The translations under genes were made by a program, and so were the position numbers. A DNA stretch of 64,000 nt from Macrococcoides epidermidis (lineage in GTDB: Bacteria > Bacillota > Bacilli > Staphylococcales > Staphylococcaceae). Shown here piece by piece: positions 51,041 to 59,670 of this stretch. The notes under the pieces were generated by a model. It did not search any database. It worked only from the letters and a program-made list of their open reading frames with translations, and was not told the DNA's origin. How positions within the stretch are numbered: the first letter of the stretch is position 1; each line of letters starts with the position of its first letter. Where the stretch lies: NCBI RefSeq assembly GCF_042659445.1, contig NZ_JBHSSR010000001.1; one strand, written 5' to 3'.

Positions 51041-51200
51041 TAAGTAAGTGACTTCAAACTTCTTTTGACGACACTTACTCAAACCTTTTTTTCATTTTCG
51101 TTAAGTAAGTGACTTCAAACTTCTTTTGACGACACTTACTCAAACCTTTTTTCAATTTCATTTAGTAAGTGACTTCAAACTTCTTTTGACGACACTTACA
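51041..51200. repeat. Three-copy 60-61 bp tandem repeat with internal hairpin
   Basis: Three near-identical copies start at 51043, 51104 and 51164. Each has a 37-bp core beginning AGTAAGTGACTTC and ending ACGACACTTACT, and the linkers (CAAACCTTTTTT...) are also alike. Core ends are inverted repeats (AGTAAGTG / CACTTACT) and an inner TCAAA / TTTGA pair extends the hairpin. The last copy ends in A instead of T. The block fills the gap between the rpmG terminator and the katA terminator. No other copy was noticed in the window. It has no coding potential that I can see. Confidence 0.85.
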
Positions 51201-51211
51201 ATTAAAACAAA

Positions 51212-51244
51212 CAAAACCTGCACCCAAATTGGGTGCAGGCTTTA
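51212..51244 (-). terminator. Terminator of katA
   Basis: The stem cctgcaccc / gggtgcagg has an AAATT loop. On the minus strand ttttgtttgt follows. Confidence 0.85.
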
Positions 51245-51253
51245 AAAATACTT

Positions 51254-52732
51254 CTATTCCCCTACTAAATCAACTTCATTAATATCAATATTCATGGCAG
51301 CTGCTACACCTTGTCCGTATAATGGATCTGCTTTATAGCAGTGTCTGATATGACGATGTTTAATTGGTGTTGAAACATCTTTCATTTCATTAGCTGTATT
51401 GATAAATAAACGTTTTTGTTCTTCTGGAGATAAAATATTAAATAATCTTCCAGGTTGTTCGAAATAATTATCATCATCTTCTCTAAAGTTCCATTCGTAT
51501 ACTGCACTATCAACTGCTAGTGCAGGTTTTTTATACTTTGCATCATCCTGATGGTGTTGATACTGATTAGGATAATAATTTGTATGGCTACCTAAATTAC
51601 CATCTACACGCATTGCACCATCTCTTGAGAATGGACATCCACCAGTAACTGCTTTTGGTGCGTTTACTGGAATTTGATGATGGTTAACACCTAAACGGTA
51701 TCTTTGCGCATCACCATATGAGAATAATCTACCTTGTAACATTTTATCAGGTGAAAAATCTAAACCTGGGATAATATTTGTCGGAGCAAATGCAGCTTGT
51801 TCCACTTCAGCAAAATAATTCTCAGGATTTCTATTTAATTCAAATTCCCCAACTGGTATTAATGGGTACTCACCTTTATACCATACTTTCGTTAAATCGA
51901 ATGGATTATCTTTATGATTTCCTGCTTGTTCTTCAGTCATCACCTGAATATACATTTTCCATTTAGGGAAGTCACCCGCTTCAATCGCATTGTATAAGTC
52001 ACGTTGACTTGATTCACGATCTGTCGCAATAATTTGTGCTGCTTCCTCTGAAGTTAAATTTTCAATGCCTTGCTCAGTTCTGAAATGGAATTTCACCCAT
52101 ACACGCTCTCCAGCATCGTTATACATACTGTAAGTATGAGAACCAAATCCATGCATATGACGGAACCCTTTTGGAATACCACGATCACTCATTAATATTG
52201 TAACTTGGTGTAAAGCCTCAGGTAATGATGTCCAGAAATCCCAGTTACTTTCCGGATTATGCATATTTGTTCTTGGATCTCTTTTAACAACGTGATTTAA
52301 ACTAGCAAATAACTTAGGATCACGGAAGAAGAATACCGGTGTATTATTACCGACTAAATCCCAGTTACCTTCTTCAGTATAAAATTTTAGTGCAAATCCA
52401 CGGATATCACGTTCTGCTTCTGCTGCACCACGTTCACCTGCAACTGTTGAGAATCGAGCAAACATTTGTGTTTGTTTACCAACTTCACTAAAAATATTAG
52501 CATTTGTATACTTTGTGATATCATGTGTTACTGTAAAAGTACCATAAGCGCCACTACCTTTTGCATGCATTCTTCTTTCAGGAATAACTTCACGATCGAA
52601 ATGTGCCATCTGCTCTAAAAAGAAAATATCCTGCATTACTAAAGGACCACGAGGCCCTGCTGTCATAGAATTTTCTCTATCGCCAACTGGTGCACCAAAC
52701 AAACCTCTTAATTGATTATTATTTTCTGTCAT
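51254..52732 (-). CDS. katA: Catalase KatA
   Basis: The 492-residue heme enzyme breaks down hydrogen peroxide. The catalytic His56 lies in RRMHAKGSGAYGTF, Asn129 in LVGNNTPVFFF, and the proximal heme ligand Tyr339 in RLFSYGDAQRYRLG. The length fits small-subunit catalases. The start follows AAGGAGG. An exact PerR box lies 44 nt upstream, so it should be induced by peroxide. Its position between rpmG and lysP matches S. aureus katA. Confidence 0.97.
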   Translation of the reverse strand: MTENNNQLRGLFGAPVGDRENSMTAGPRGPLVMQDIFFLEQMAHFDREVIPERRMHAKGSGAYGTFTVTHDITKYTNANIFSEVGKQTQMFARFSTVAGERGAAEAERDIRGFALKFYTEEGNWDLVGNNTPVFFFRDPKLFASLNHVVKRDPRTNMHNPESNWDFWTSLPEALHQVTILMSDRGIPKGFRHMHGFGSHTYSMYNDAGERVWVKFHFRTEQGIENLTSEEAAQIIATDRESSQRDLYNAIEAGDFPKWKMYIQVMTEEQAGNHKDNPFDLTKVWYKGEYPLIPVGEFELNRNPENYFAEVEQAAFAPTNIIPGLDFSPDKMLQGRLFSYGDAQRYRLGVNHHQIPVNAPKAVTGGCPFSRDGAMRVDGNLGSHTNYYPNQYQHHQDDAKYKKPALAVDSAVYEWNFREDDDNYFEQPGRLFNILSPEEQKRLFINTANEMKDVSTPIKHRHIRHCYKADPLYGQGVAAAMNIDINEVDLVGE

Positions 52733-52775
52733 ATAATTTTTCCTCCTTGTTGATAACGATTAGAATAGGTCTTAT

Positions 52776-52790
52776 TTATAATTATTATAA
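52776..52790. promoter_or_regulatory. PerR box of katA
   Basis: TTATAATTATTATAA is an exact match to the PerR consensus TTATAATNATTATAA, upstream of katA. Confidence 0.85.
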
Positions 52791-52996
52791 TCTAGAAAAT
52801 ATAATAATGCAATTTAATTGTTTCTTAAATTTTTTTACTAGTGAAAATGCCGTCATAAATGGATTTCTTTTTGCTTTAACGCATAAAAGCATAGACGCAT
52901 TAAAACTTTTGCTTGATAAATTTTTAGAATAGTCATACAATATAAAACATATTACTTTTATCTTTATAAATCAACGAAAGAAAGTTAGGTGTTGTT

Positions 52997-54436
52997 ATGG
53001 AAAAGAAACAGATGGACAGAGATTTAAAAACGCGTCATATATCCATGATTGCGATCGGAGGCTCTATTGGTACAGGTCTATTTATGGCAAGTGGTGCTGT
53101 AATTTCACAGGCTGGTCCTGGTGGTGCTATTGTCGCTTATGCAATTATCGGAATTATGATTTATTTTCTGATGACAGCACTTGGAGAACTTGCAACATTT
53201 TATCCAGTATCAGGTGCATTTAATGCTTATGCAAGTCGTTTTATCGATCCTGCTGCAGGATTTACTGTAGGTTGGTTATATTGGATTATCTGGAGTTTAG
53301 TAACTAGTGTTGATATTTTAACCGCTTCACAAGTTTTAAGTTACTGGCAAATTTTTGGAGGTCTTCATCCTTTTATATGGTGTCTTGTATTTTTAGCTTT
53401 ATTATTTGCATTAAATGCATTTTCAGTAAAATCATTTGGTGAAGCTGAATTCTGGTTCAGTATTATTAAAGTGGCGACAATTATAATCTTCTTAATCATG
53501 GGATTGTTATTAATCTTCGGGATTATCGGTGGAGAACCGATCGGATTTAAAAATTTCACTATCGGAGATGCACCGTTCCATAATGGTATTCTTGGTTTAC
53601 TTGGGGTACTCGTTGTTGCTGGTTTCTCTTTTGGTGGTACTGAAGTAGTAGCAGTAACTGCAGGAGAATCAGAAAATCCACAAGAATCGATGCCGAAAGC
53701 AATCAAGCAAGTTTTCTGGAGAATTTTGTTATTCTATATCGGTTCTATATTTATTATCGCTTGTATCATTCCTTATACGGATCCGAGATTATTAAATCAA
53801 AATAGCGATGTTGCGATGAGTCCATTTACGATTATCTTTGAAAAGGTCGGCATTCTGTTTGCAGCATCAGTTATGAATACTATTATCTTAACAGCTGTAT
53901 TAAGTGCTGGTAACTCAGGTTTATATGCAACAAGCAGATTACTCTTTTCTTTAAGTCAGGATGGTAAGGCTCCTCGTTTCTTAGGGAATTTAAATAAGAA
54001 TAAAATGCCGTTCAATGCGTTACTTGTAACAACAGCATTTATCATTATCATATTAATTTATGCCAATATAAATATGGGTGGTTATGGTAAGCTACTGAGC
54101 ATGGTCGGTTCACTTGTCTTGATTGTTTGGTCAATTAGTATTATCAGTCACATAAGATTACGTCAGGCAATAAAAGCACAAGGAAAAAGTGTTGATCAGC
54201 TGTTACCATTTAAAGCACCACTATATCCAGTCGGTCCGATAATTGTTCTCATAACAATTGCATTTTTGATGATTGGTCAATCATTTGCTGATATTCAGGC
54301 AATGAACTGGGTTAAAGTGTTTGAATCATTCTTACCGTTAATTATTGCGTTAGCCGTATATTTCTCTTATAAAGTTATACGTAAAGTTAATGTTATCCCA
54401 GCACAAAAAATTAATTTAGATGAACATCAGCTATAA
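52997..54436 (+). CDS. lysP: Lysine-specific amino acid permease
   Basis: The 479-residue permease of the APC superfamily has 12 predicted spans. It opens with RDLKTRHISMIAIGGSIGTGLFMASGAVISQAGPGG, the family substrate-binding GGxIGTGLF region, and has GFSFGGTEVVAVTAGESENP near residue 220. Both closely resemble LysP of S. aureus and E. coli. The location after katA matches the staphylococcal lysP locus. The aspartokinase and threonine genes nearby handle the same amino acid family. The upstream gap is too short for a lysine riboswitch, and none is seen. Confidence 0.88.
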   Translation: MEKKQMDRDLKTRHISMIAIGGSIGTGLFMASGAVISQAGPGGAIVAYAIIGIMIYFLMTALGELATFYPVSGAFNAYASRFIDPAAGFTVGWLYWIIWSLVTSVDILTASQVLSYWQIFGGLHPFIWCLVFLALLFALNAFSVKSFGEAEFWFSIIKVATIIIFLIMGLLLIFGIIGGEPIGFKNFTIGDAPFHNGILGLLGVLVVAGFSFGGTEVVAVTAGESENPQESMPKAIKQVFWRILLFYIGSIFIIACIIPYTDPRLLNQNSDVAMSPFTIIFEKVGILFAASVMNTIILTAVLSAGNSGLYATSRLLFSLSQDGKAPRFLGNLNKNKMPFNALLVTTAFIIIILIYANINMGGYGKLLSMVGSLVLIVWSISIISHIRLRQAIKAQGKSVDQLLPFKAPLYPVGPIIVLITIAFLMIGQSFADIQAMNWVKVFESFLPLIIALAVYFSYKVIRKVNVIPAQKINLDEHQL

Positions 54437-54439
54437 AAT

Positions 54440-54478
54440 CACCCTTTACAATGTACTGTACATTGTAAAGGGTTTCTT
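54440..54478 (+). terminator. Terminator of lysP
   Basis: A near-perfect stem (accctttacaatgta / tacattgtaaagggt) has a CTG loop and is followed by ttcttt. Confidence 0.8.
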
Positions 54479-54510
54479 TGTATAATTATAGTAACAAAGG
54501 AGTGATTAAG

Positions 54511-54828
54511 ATGAGTGCAGGACAAACGAACCTATTTGATAATGTATTAAAAACAGATGAAAAATTTGTTATTGTCGTACAAGGTGTCTACGAAAAGAAT
54601 GGACAAATCATCAAAAAAATATTAAGAGAATATCCAAGTTTAGATAGTACAGCAATGCACCGTCTATTTGAACATTTAAAAGATACTTATCTCTCTGAAC
54701 CATTTGAAGATCATATGGTATTTTATGATATATCAGTATATACAAATGAAGATTATGCAGCTGATAATCTATTTGCACATACAAAACGACTACGCGGAAG
54801 CAATACATGGACACATACGCCAAAATAA
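54511..54828 (+). CDS. Conserved hypothetical protein
   Basis: The 105-residue soluble protein begins MSAGQTNLFDNVLKTDEKFV and contains EYPSLDSTAMHRLFEHLKDTYLSEPFEDH. It is acidic and mixed alpha/beta. I do not recognise a domain. The ATG at 54511 follows AAGGAGTGA; the longer frame from 54478 lies in the lysP terminator and is rejected. It is a single gene ending in a terminator shared with panD. Confidence 0.6.
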   Translation: MSAGQTNLFDNVLKTDEKFVIVVQGVYEKNGQIIKKILREYPSLDSTAMHRLFEHLKDTYLSEPFEDHMVFYDISVYTNEDYAADNLFAHTKRLRGSNTWTHTPK

Positions 54829-54857
54829 AGAGACGTCTTTTGACGTCTCTTTATTTA
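54824..54857. terminator. Bidirectional terminator
   Basis: A perfect 14-bp stem (aataaagagacgtc / gacgtctctttatt) has a TTTT loop between the hypothetical gene and the convergent pan operon. Confidence 0.85.
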
Positions 54858-55238
54858 TAAAACGATTGTATGTGCAGTTTCATGCAGCAATGATTTAATC
54901 TTATTATTCTCATCCATTATCGCAACTTTAGGTTCGTGATGTTTCAATTCTTCTTCGTTTAATTGTGCATAAGAAATAATGATAATAATATCATCAACTT
55001 GTACTAAACGGGCTGCAGCACCATTTAAACAAATAACGCCACTTCCTCTTTCTCCTGAAATAACATACGTTTCAAGACGCGCACCGTTATTATTATTTAC
55101 GATTTGTACTTTTTCATTTGGTAACATATCAACTGCATCCAATATGTCCTGATCTATTGTAATACTGCCAACATAATTTAAATTTGCTTCTGTAACGCGT
55201 GCACGGTGAATCTTACCGTTCATCATTGTTCTAATCAC
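54855..55238 (-). CDS. panD: Aspartate 1-decarboxylase
   Basis: The 127-residue pyruvoyl enzyme makes beta-alanine for pantothenate. The self-cleavage pair Gly24-Ser25 lies in NLNYVGSITID, and RTMMNGKIHRARVTEA is the usual start. It begins at GTG, directly after the panC stop, with AAAGGATG upstream. It is the last gene of panB-panC-panD. Confidence 0.96.
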   Translation of the reverse strand: MIRTMMNGKIHRARVTEANLNYVGSITIDQDILDAVDMLPNEKVQIVNNNNGARLETYVISGERGSGVICLNGAAARLVQVDDIIIIISYAQLNEEELKHHEPKVAIMDENNKIKSLLHETAHTIVL

Positions 55239-56093
55239 TTATTTATCATCCTTTAAAATAATATTATCAATCAATCGTGCTTTGCTGTATTTCACTGCTA
55301 ATGAAATGAACACTTGTGTATCAATTTTTTCAACTTGTTTTAATTCAGGGTAACTATAAATTGCAACTTCATCAATCTTACCAGCTGTATGCGCTGTTAA
55401 ATATTTTTTTATTGCAGATTCAATTACTTCAACATTTCGCTCGCCGTTATCAAACAAAGTTTTTGCAATTTGTAAACTTTGTGAAAGTGCCACAGCTTCT
55501 AATCTTTCTGTTTCAGTTAAATACACATTTCTCGAGCTTTTCGCTAACCCATCCTGTTCACGCACTATATCTATCCCTACTATTTCAACAGAATGATTCA
55601 TCTCTGTAACCATTTGTTCTATAATCGCAAGCTGTTGTGCATCCTTTTTACCGAAGTAAGCTTGATCTGGCTGAATTATATTAAATAATTTATTTACAAC
55701 TGTAACAACACCATCAAAATGTCCAGGTCGTTTCGCACCTTCTAATACTTGCGCCATTGCACCTACTGTCATTTGTATTTGCAATGGACTTGGATACATT
55801 TCTTCTGGTTCTGGCGCAAATACATAATCAATACCGTTCTCAGCTAATAATGCTTGGTCCTGATCGATTTGTCTTGGATAATCATCATAATCTTCATTCG
55901 GCCCAAATTGTAATGGGTTTACAAATACACTTGCTATGACAACATCGTTCTCACTTTGTGCACGTTTCATTAATGTCATATGACCTTCATGTAAAGCACC
56001 CATCGTTGGCACGAGTCCGATTGATTTTTGTTCAGTTTTTAAAGATTTTACAATTGCTTGCATTTCTTTTATCGTCTTTACTTTTACTGTCAA
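55239..56093 (-). CDS. panC: Pantothenate synthetase
   Basis: The 284-residue enzyme joins pantoate and beta-alanine using ATP. The motifs LVPTMGALHEGHMTLMKRA (with the HxGH nucleotide site), FVNPLQFGPNEDYDDYPR and YFGKKDAQQL, then KSSRNVYL are intact. It begins at TTG, 2 nt after the panB stop, with AGGTT upstream. It is followed directly by panD. Confidence 0.96.
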   Translation of the reverse strand: MTVKVKTIKEMQAIVKSLKTEQKSIGLVPTMGALHEGHMTLMKRAQSENDVVIASVFVNPLQFGPNEDYDDYPRQIDQDQALLAENGIDYVFAPEPEEMYPSPLQIQMTVGAMAQVLEGAKRPGHFDGVVTVVNKLFNIIQPDQAYFGKKDAQQLAIIEQMVTEMNHSVEIVGIDIVREQDGLAKSSRNVYLTETERLEAVALSQSLQIAKTLFDNGERNVEVIESAIKKYLTAHTAGKIDEVAIYSYPELKQVEKIDTQVFISLAVKYSKARLIDNIILKDDK

Positions 56094-56095
56094 TT

Positions 56096-56917
56096 TTAAA
56101 CCTCACCTTTATTTAATTCATCCATAATTTTTGCTTTGTATGTGTATTCCTCACTTGGGAATACGCCTGATTTTACTTCTTCATTAAATTGTTTTATCGC
56201 ATCTACGCCTGTCGAGAAGTCACCATAAACTTTAACAAATTTCGCACGGTGATCTTGTTCATATTGTAATATATCATGATATACAAGTACTTGCCCGTCC
56301 GTACCATTTCCTGCACCGATACCGATAATCGGAATATTCACCGTCTGACTAATTGTTTTAGCTAAGTCGCTTGGAATCACTTCTAATACGATCATGATGG
56401 CACCTGCAACCTCCATCGCTTTACAATCTTCAATGAGTTGTGTTGCGGCATCTTTAGTCTTCGCTTGTACACTATAACCCATAACACCAACAGATTGTGG
56501 CGTTAATCCTAAATGCGCGACAACTGGTATCCCAATTTGTTTACAACGTGCAACGAAATCTGTTAAATGTGCACCTTCTGCTTTAATTGCATTGGCATTT
56601 GTTGTTTGATATAACGTTAATGCATTATTCAAATCTTGTTCCATACTAATGCCGACACTACCTATCGGCATATCGACAATCACAAATGTATTCGGCGCAC
56701 CACGACGCACTGCTCGTCCGTGATGAATCATGTCATCTAGTGTAACCTGCACTGTCGTTTCATATCCTAACACTGTCATACCAAGACTATCTCCAACAAG
56801 TATTGTATCAATACCTGCTTTTTCAACTTGTCTTGCACTCGGATAATCATATGCAGTCAGCATCGTAATCTTTTCACCGTTCTGTTTCATCTTGTATAAA
56901 TCTTGAGTCGTTCTCAA
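56096..56917 (-). CDS. panB: 3-methyl-2-oxobutanoate hydroxymethyltransferase
   Basis: This enzyme adds a hydroxymethyl group to 2-oxoisovalerate, the first step to pantoate. Visible motifs are TAYDYPSARQVEKAGIDTIL, GDSLGMTVLGYETTVQVTL (metal and substrate Asp), KAEGAH and HLGLTPQSVG. The longest frame starts at an ATG at 56938 without a clear binding site. The TTG at 56917 follows AGGTG and gives RTTQDLYKMKQ, similar in place to the S. aureus start, so I prefer it (273 residues). It is the first gene of panBCD and divergent from panE. Confidence 0.94.
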   Translation of the reverse strand: MRTTQDLYKMKQNGEKITMLTAYDYPSARQVEKAGIDTILVGDSLGMTVLGYETTVQVTLDDMIHHGRAVRRGAPNTFVIVDMPIGSVGISMEQDLNNALTLYQTTNANAIKAEGAHLTDFVARCKQIGIPVVAHLGLTPQSVGVMGYSVQAKTKDAATQLIEDCKAMEVAGAIMIVLEVIPSDLAKTISQTVNIPIIGIGAGNGTDGQVLVYHDILQYEQDHRAKFVKVYGDFSTGVDAIKQFNEEVKSGVFPSEEYTYKAKIMDELNKGEV

Positions 56918-57026
56918 ATTCTTCACACCTTTTTTCATAGTATATACATTATAGTGTGTAAAGGAGTATGTGTATAGTTTAATATAATAATATATTAATG
57001 AAATAATTTATTATACGAGGAGAATT

Positions 57027-57893
57027 ATGATGAAGAATATAGCAATTATTGGTGCTGGTGCTGTCGGAAGTATTATACTGCATCTAATATCAAAAGATAA
57101 ATCTCTTAATATCGATATATTTGCGACAAATAAGAGAGACATCAACTTACAAATAGATAATAAAAAAATATCGTTACCCTACAAAACACAAATGCTAAAA
57201 GAATCATCTAAAAAATACGATGTCATATTTATTACAACAAAAGCATATACATTAAAAGACATCGTACCCTATATTGAGAATATAACGCACCCTGAAACAA
57301 TTATTATCATTTGCCAGAATGGTTACTCTCAAACAGAGCGAATAACGCATCCTAACACCTTCCATGCAGTCGTCTATATTAGCGGACAGAAAAAAGATGA
57401 TATCGTAATATATTTTAGAGATAATCGACTTGTATTGCCGAACAATGCGCATACTAATAAACTGCAATCGATATTTCTAAATACAGACCTTGATATAACG
57501 ATTAGCGATAATTATCTTCAACAAATCTGGTTTAAACTGCTTGTTAATCTTGGCATCAACTCAATGACAGCATTAACGAAAAATACCGCACAAGTATTAA
57601 AAGTAGAGGAAGTTAATCAAGTTTTAAATCAGTTATTAAAAGAAGGTATCGCAGTGGCAAATAAAGACGGATTGACATTTAATGAAGATACGATAGATGA
57701 AATATTAAATATATATAACGGCTATCCTGATCATATGGGCACATCGATGTACTATGATGTACAAGAAAATGCATTAACAGAATTTGAGTTTATTCAGGGA
57801 TATATTTATACACGTGCAAGACATCATCAACTAAATACCCCTTTACTAGACATCGTTTATGCACTCTTAAAAGGATATCAATATAACCGTTGA
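57027..57893 (+). CDS. panE: 2-dehydropantoate 2-reductase
   Basis: The 288-residue NADPH enzyme reduces ketopantoate to pantoate. It has the nucleotide site IAIIGAGAVGSIILHLI, the catalytic Lys region WFKLLVNLGINSMTALT, and a C-terminal PDHMGTSMYYDVQENALTEFEFIQGYI segment typical of PanE. It is divergent from panBCD, so all four pathway genes lie together. Two adjacent ATGs follow CGAGGAG; the second, at 57030, has better spacing. Confidence 0.9.
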   Translation: MMKNIAIIGAGAVGSIILHLISKDKSLNIDIFATNKRDINLQIDNKKISLPYKTQMLKESSKKYDVIFITTKAYTLKDIVPYIENITHPETIIIICQNGYSQTERITHPNTFHAVVYISGQKKDDIVIYFRDNRLVLPNNAHTNKLQSIFLNTDLDITISDNYLQQIWFKLLVNLGINSMTALTKNTAQVLKVEEVNQVLNQLLKEGIAVANKDGLTFNEDTIDEILNIYNGYPDHMGTSMYYDVQENALTEFEFIQGYIYTRARHHQLNTPLLDIVYALLKGYQYNR

Positions 57894-57894
57894 A

Positions 57895-57936
57895 AAAAAC
57901 GCAGGTCATAATAAATTTGATGACCTGCGTTTTATT
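57895..57936. terminator. Bidirectional terminator
   Basis: The stem aaacgcaggtcat / atgacctgcgttt has a loop of about 10 nt, between panE and the convergent HAD gene. Confidence 0.85.
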
Positions 57937-57937
57937 A

Positions 57938-58738
57938 TTATAAATATTGTTTAACAATACGTGCGATTCCATCCTGATTATGATCGTCAGTTATAACATC
58001 CGCGATTGCTTTTATATTGTCATTTGCATTACCCATTGCAACACCAAGTCCTGCAAATTCAAGCATATCCTTATCGTTATTACTATCTCCGAAAGCCATA
58101 ACCTCACTTGGTTGAATGTCTAACTTATCAACGAGCTGTTTTAAAACTTTACCTTTAGATACATTTTTATTCATAAACTCAAGGAAGAATGGTTTAGAAG
58201 TCGTAGCATGGATATCATCGTTAAATCTACCACCGATTGTCTCGTTCATCGCACTAATTTTATCGATATCATCAACACCCATTAATTTCGGAACATTTAT
58301 CTGTACAAATGTTTTCAAATCATCAACAGGCTGCATCGGCAGACCTGTTAATTCATGTTCAACATTCATGTATTCATGTGTGCCTTCATAAACGATTGTG
58401 TTATCGATATATGTTAAAACAAAGACATCACGTGCCTTTAAATAATCATAAACTTCATCGAACGACGCTTTGCTGACATATGTCTCTGCAATACGTTCTC
58501 CTGTTTGCATATCTGTTACTTCAGCCCCATTATAACTTAAGATGTATGATCCATATTCAGCAAGTTTTAAAGTTTTTGCAGCAACAAGCATACCACCAGT
58601 TGGTCTTCCAGATGCAAGTACCACTTTGATGCCTTTTTCCTGTGCCTCTATTAATACTTCTTTCGTTGAATCTAGAATAGTATTGTTAGATGTTAAAAGC
58701 GTATCATCCATATCTAAAACAATCATTTTATATTGCAT
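57938..58738 (-). CDS. Cof-type HAD phosphatase
   Basis: The 266-residue HAD hydrolase has motif I VLDMDDTLLTSNN (nucleophile Asp near residue 9), motif II VVLASGRPTGG and motif III FGDSNNDKDMLEFAGLGVAMGNA, with the C2-type cap of the Cof subfamily between them. Members dephosphorylate sugar phosphates or flavins, so the substrate is open. The ATG at 58738 follows GGAGTGAAG. It lies 47 nt after thrB and may be co-transcribed with the threonine genes, as in S. aureus. Confidence 0.9.
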   Translation of the reverse strand: MQYKMIVLDMDDTLLTSNNTILDSTKEVLIEAQEKGIKVVLASGRPTGGMLVAAKTLKLAEYGSYILSYNGAEVTDMQTGERIAETYVSKASFDEVYDYLKARDVFVLTYIDNTIVYEGTHEYMNVEHELTGLPMQPVDDLKTFVQINVPKLMGVDDIDKISAMNETIGGRFNDDIHATTSKPFFLEFMNKNVSKGKVLKQLVDKLDIQPSEVMAFGDSNNDKDMLEFAGLGVAMGNANDNIKAIADVITDDHNQDGIARIVKQYL

Positions 58739-58785
58739 TTTCTTCACTCCATATCATTTAATAAAGTTATCGTATCATAAAATAA

Positions 58786-59670
58786 TTATTTTTCGTATGC
58801 AATAACACCATTAACATCAACTTGAATGTGTTTAACTTCACAATTTTGTAACTGATTGAGTTGTTTAAAGTTTTCATTGAAATGATCTGGATGACATACG
58901 ACAAAGATGGACGGGCCTGCACCACTTAAAAATGCAAAACAATCTCCGGTAATTGCTGCTCTCACCATTTCATAATGTGGCACTAAATGTTTACGATATG
59001 GTTCATGGTATACATCCTGCATCATCATTTGACCAGCAGTAACGTAATCTTTTGCGTACAATGCTGCAATGAGCATATTTCCAATTGCACCTGCTTCAAC
59101 AGCTTTACTATATTGTAAGCTTGCAGGTAAGGCTTCACGTGCTTCACTTGTTTTTAGTTCATAGTTTGGAATAACCACCATAATCGGCCATTCAATGACA
59201 GGAACCTGCAATGTTCTTGTAGTATTGTGATGTGCATTATAATAGCCTACCACAACACCACCCAATACACTTGGTGCAACATTGTCAGGATGACCTTCAA
59301 TTTCAGATAATAGACTTACTTTTTCCTCTTTCGACAAATCCAGCCCATAAAAATAATCAATGATTTCAAGGCTCGCAATTAAAGCTGAACCTGAACTACC
59401 TAAACCTCTTGCTAAAGGAATATCTGTATGCATAACAACAGTAAAGGATTTTGTTTGTAAATTAAATTTTTCCATAAAATATGAACAGTATTTACGTATA
59501 TAATGTTCCTCATTATTTTCTAAACCAGCAAGTTCCTCACCAAAATGCTGGATATTCCACGCGTCACTTTCTGAAACTTCTAATTCTAAATAAAGATTAA
59601 CTGCCATCCCCAATGAATCAAATCCTGGTCCTAAATTCGATGTAGATGCAGGTACTTTTATATATAACAT
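58786..59670 (-). CDS. thrB: Homoserine kinase
   Basis: The 294-residue GHMP kinase phosphorylates homoserine. It has VPASTSNLGPGFDSLGMAV at the start, the ATP loop PLARGLGSSGSALIASLE (about residues 87-104), and SGAGPSIFVV near the end. It starts at an ATG directly after the thrC stop, with its binding site GGTGA inside thrC. It is the last of hom-thrC-thrB. Confidence 0.95.
   Translation of the reverse strand: MLYIKVPASTSNLGPGFDSLGMAVNLYLELEVSESDAWNIQHFGEELAGLENNEEHYIRKYCSYFMEKFNLQTKSFTVVMHTDIPLARGLGSSGSALIASLEIIDYFYGLDLSKEEKVSLLSEIEGHPDNVAPSVLGGVVVGYYNAHHNTTRTLQVPVIEWPIMVVIPNYELKTSEAREALPASLQYSKAVEAGAIGNMLIAALYAKDYVTAGQMMMQDVYHEPYRKHLVPHYEMVRAAITGDCFAFLSGAGPSIFVVCHPDHFNENFKQLNQLQNCEVKHIQVDVNGVIAYEK

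Noticed and set aside
51043..51199. CRISPR array made of 37-bp repeats
   Set aside because: Three evenly spaced 37-bp repeats with 23-24 nt spacers look superficially like an array, but the spacers are nearly identical to each other and there is no cas gene, so it is a 60-61 bp tandem duplication.
52803..52932. Rightward frame between katA and lysP (MQFNCFLNFFTSENAVINGF...)
   Set aside because: No binding site, it begins beside the PerR box and no family is recognised; it could be a relic but cannot be supported as a gene.
52933..52996. Lysine riboswitch before lysP
   Set aside because: The leader between katA and lysP is too short and has no long multi-helix structure.
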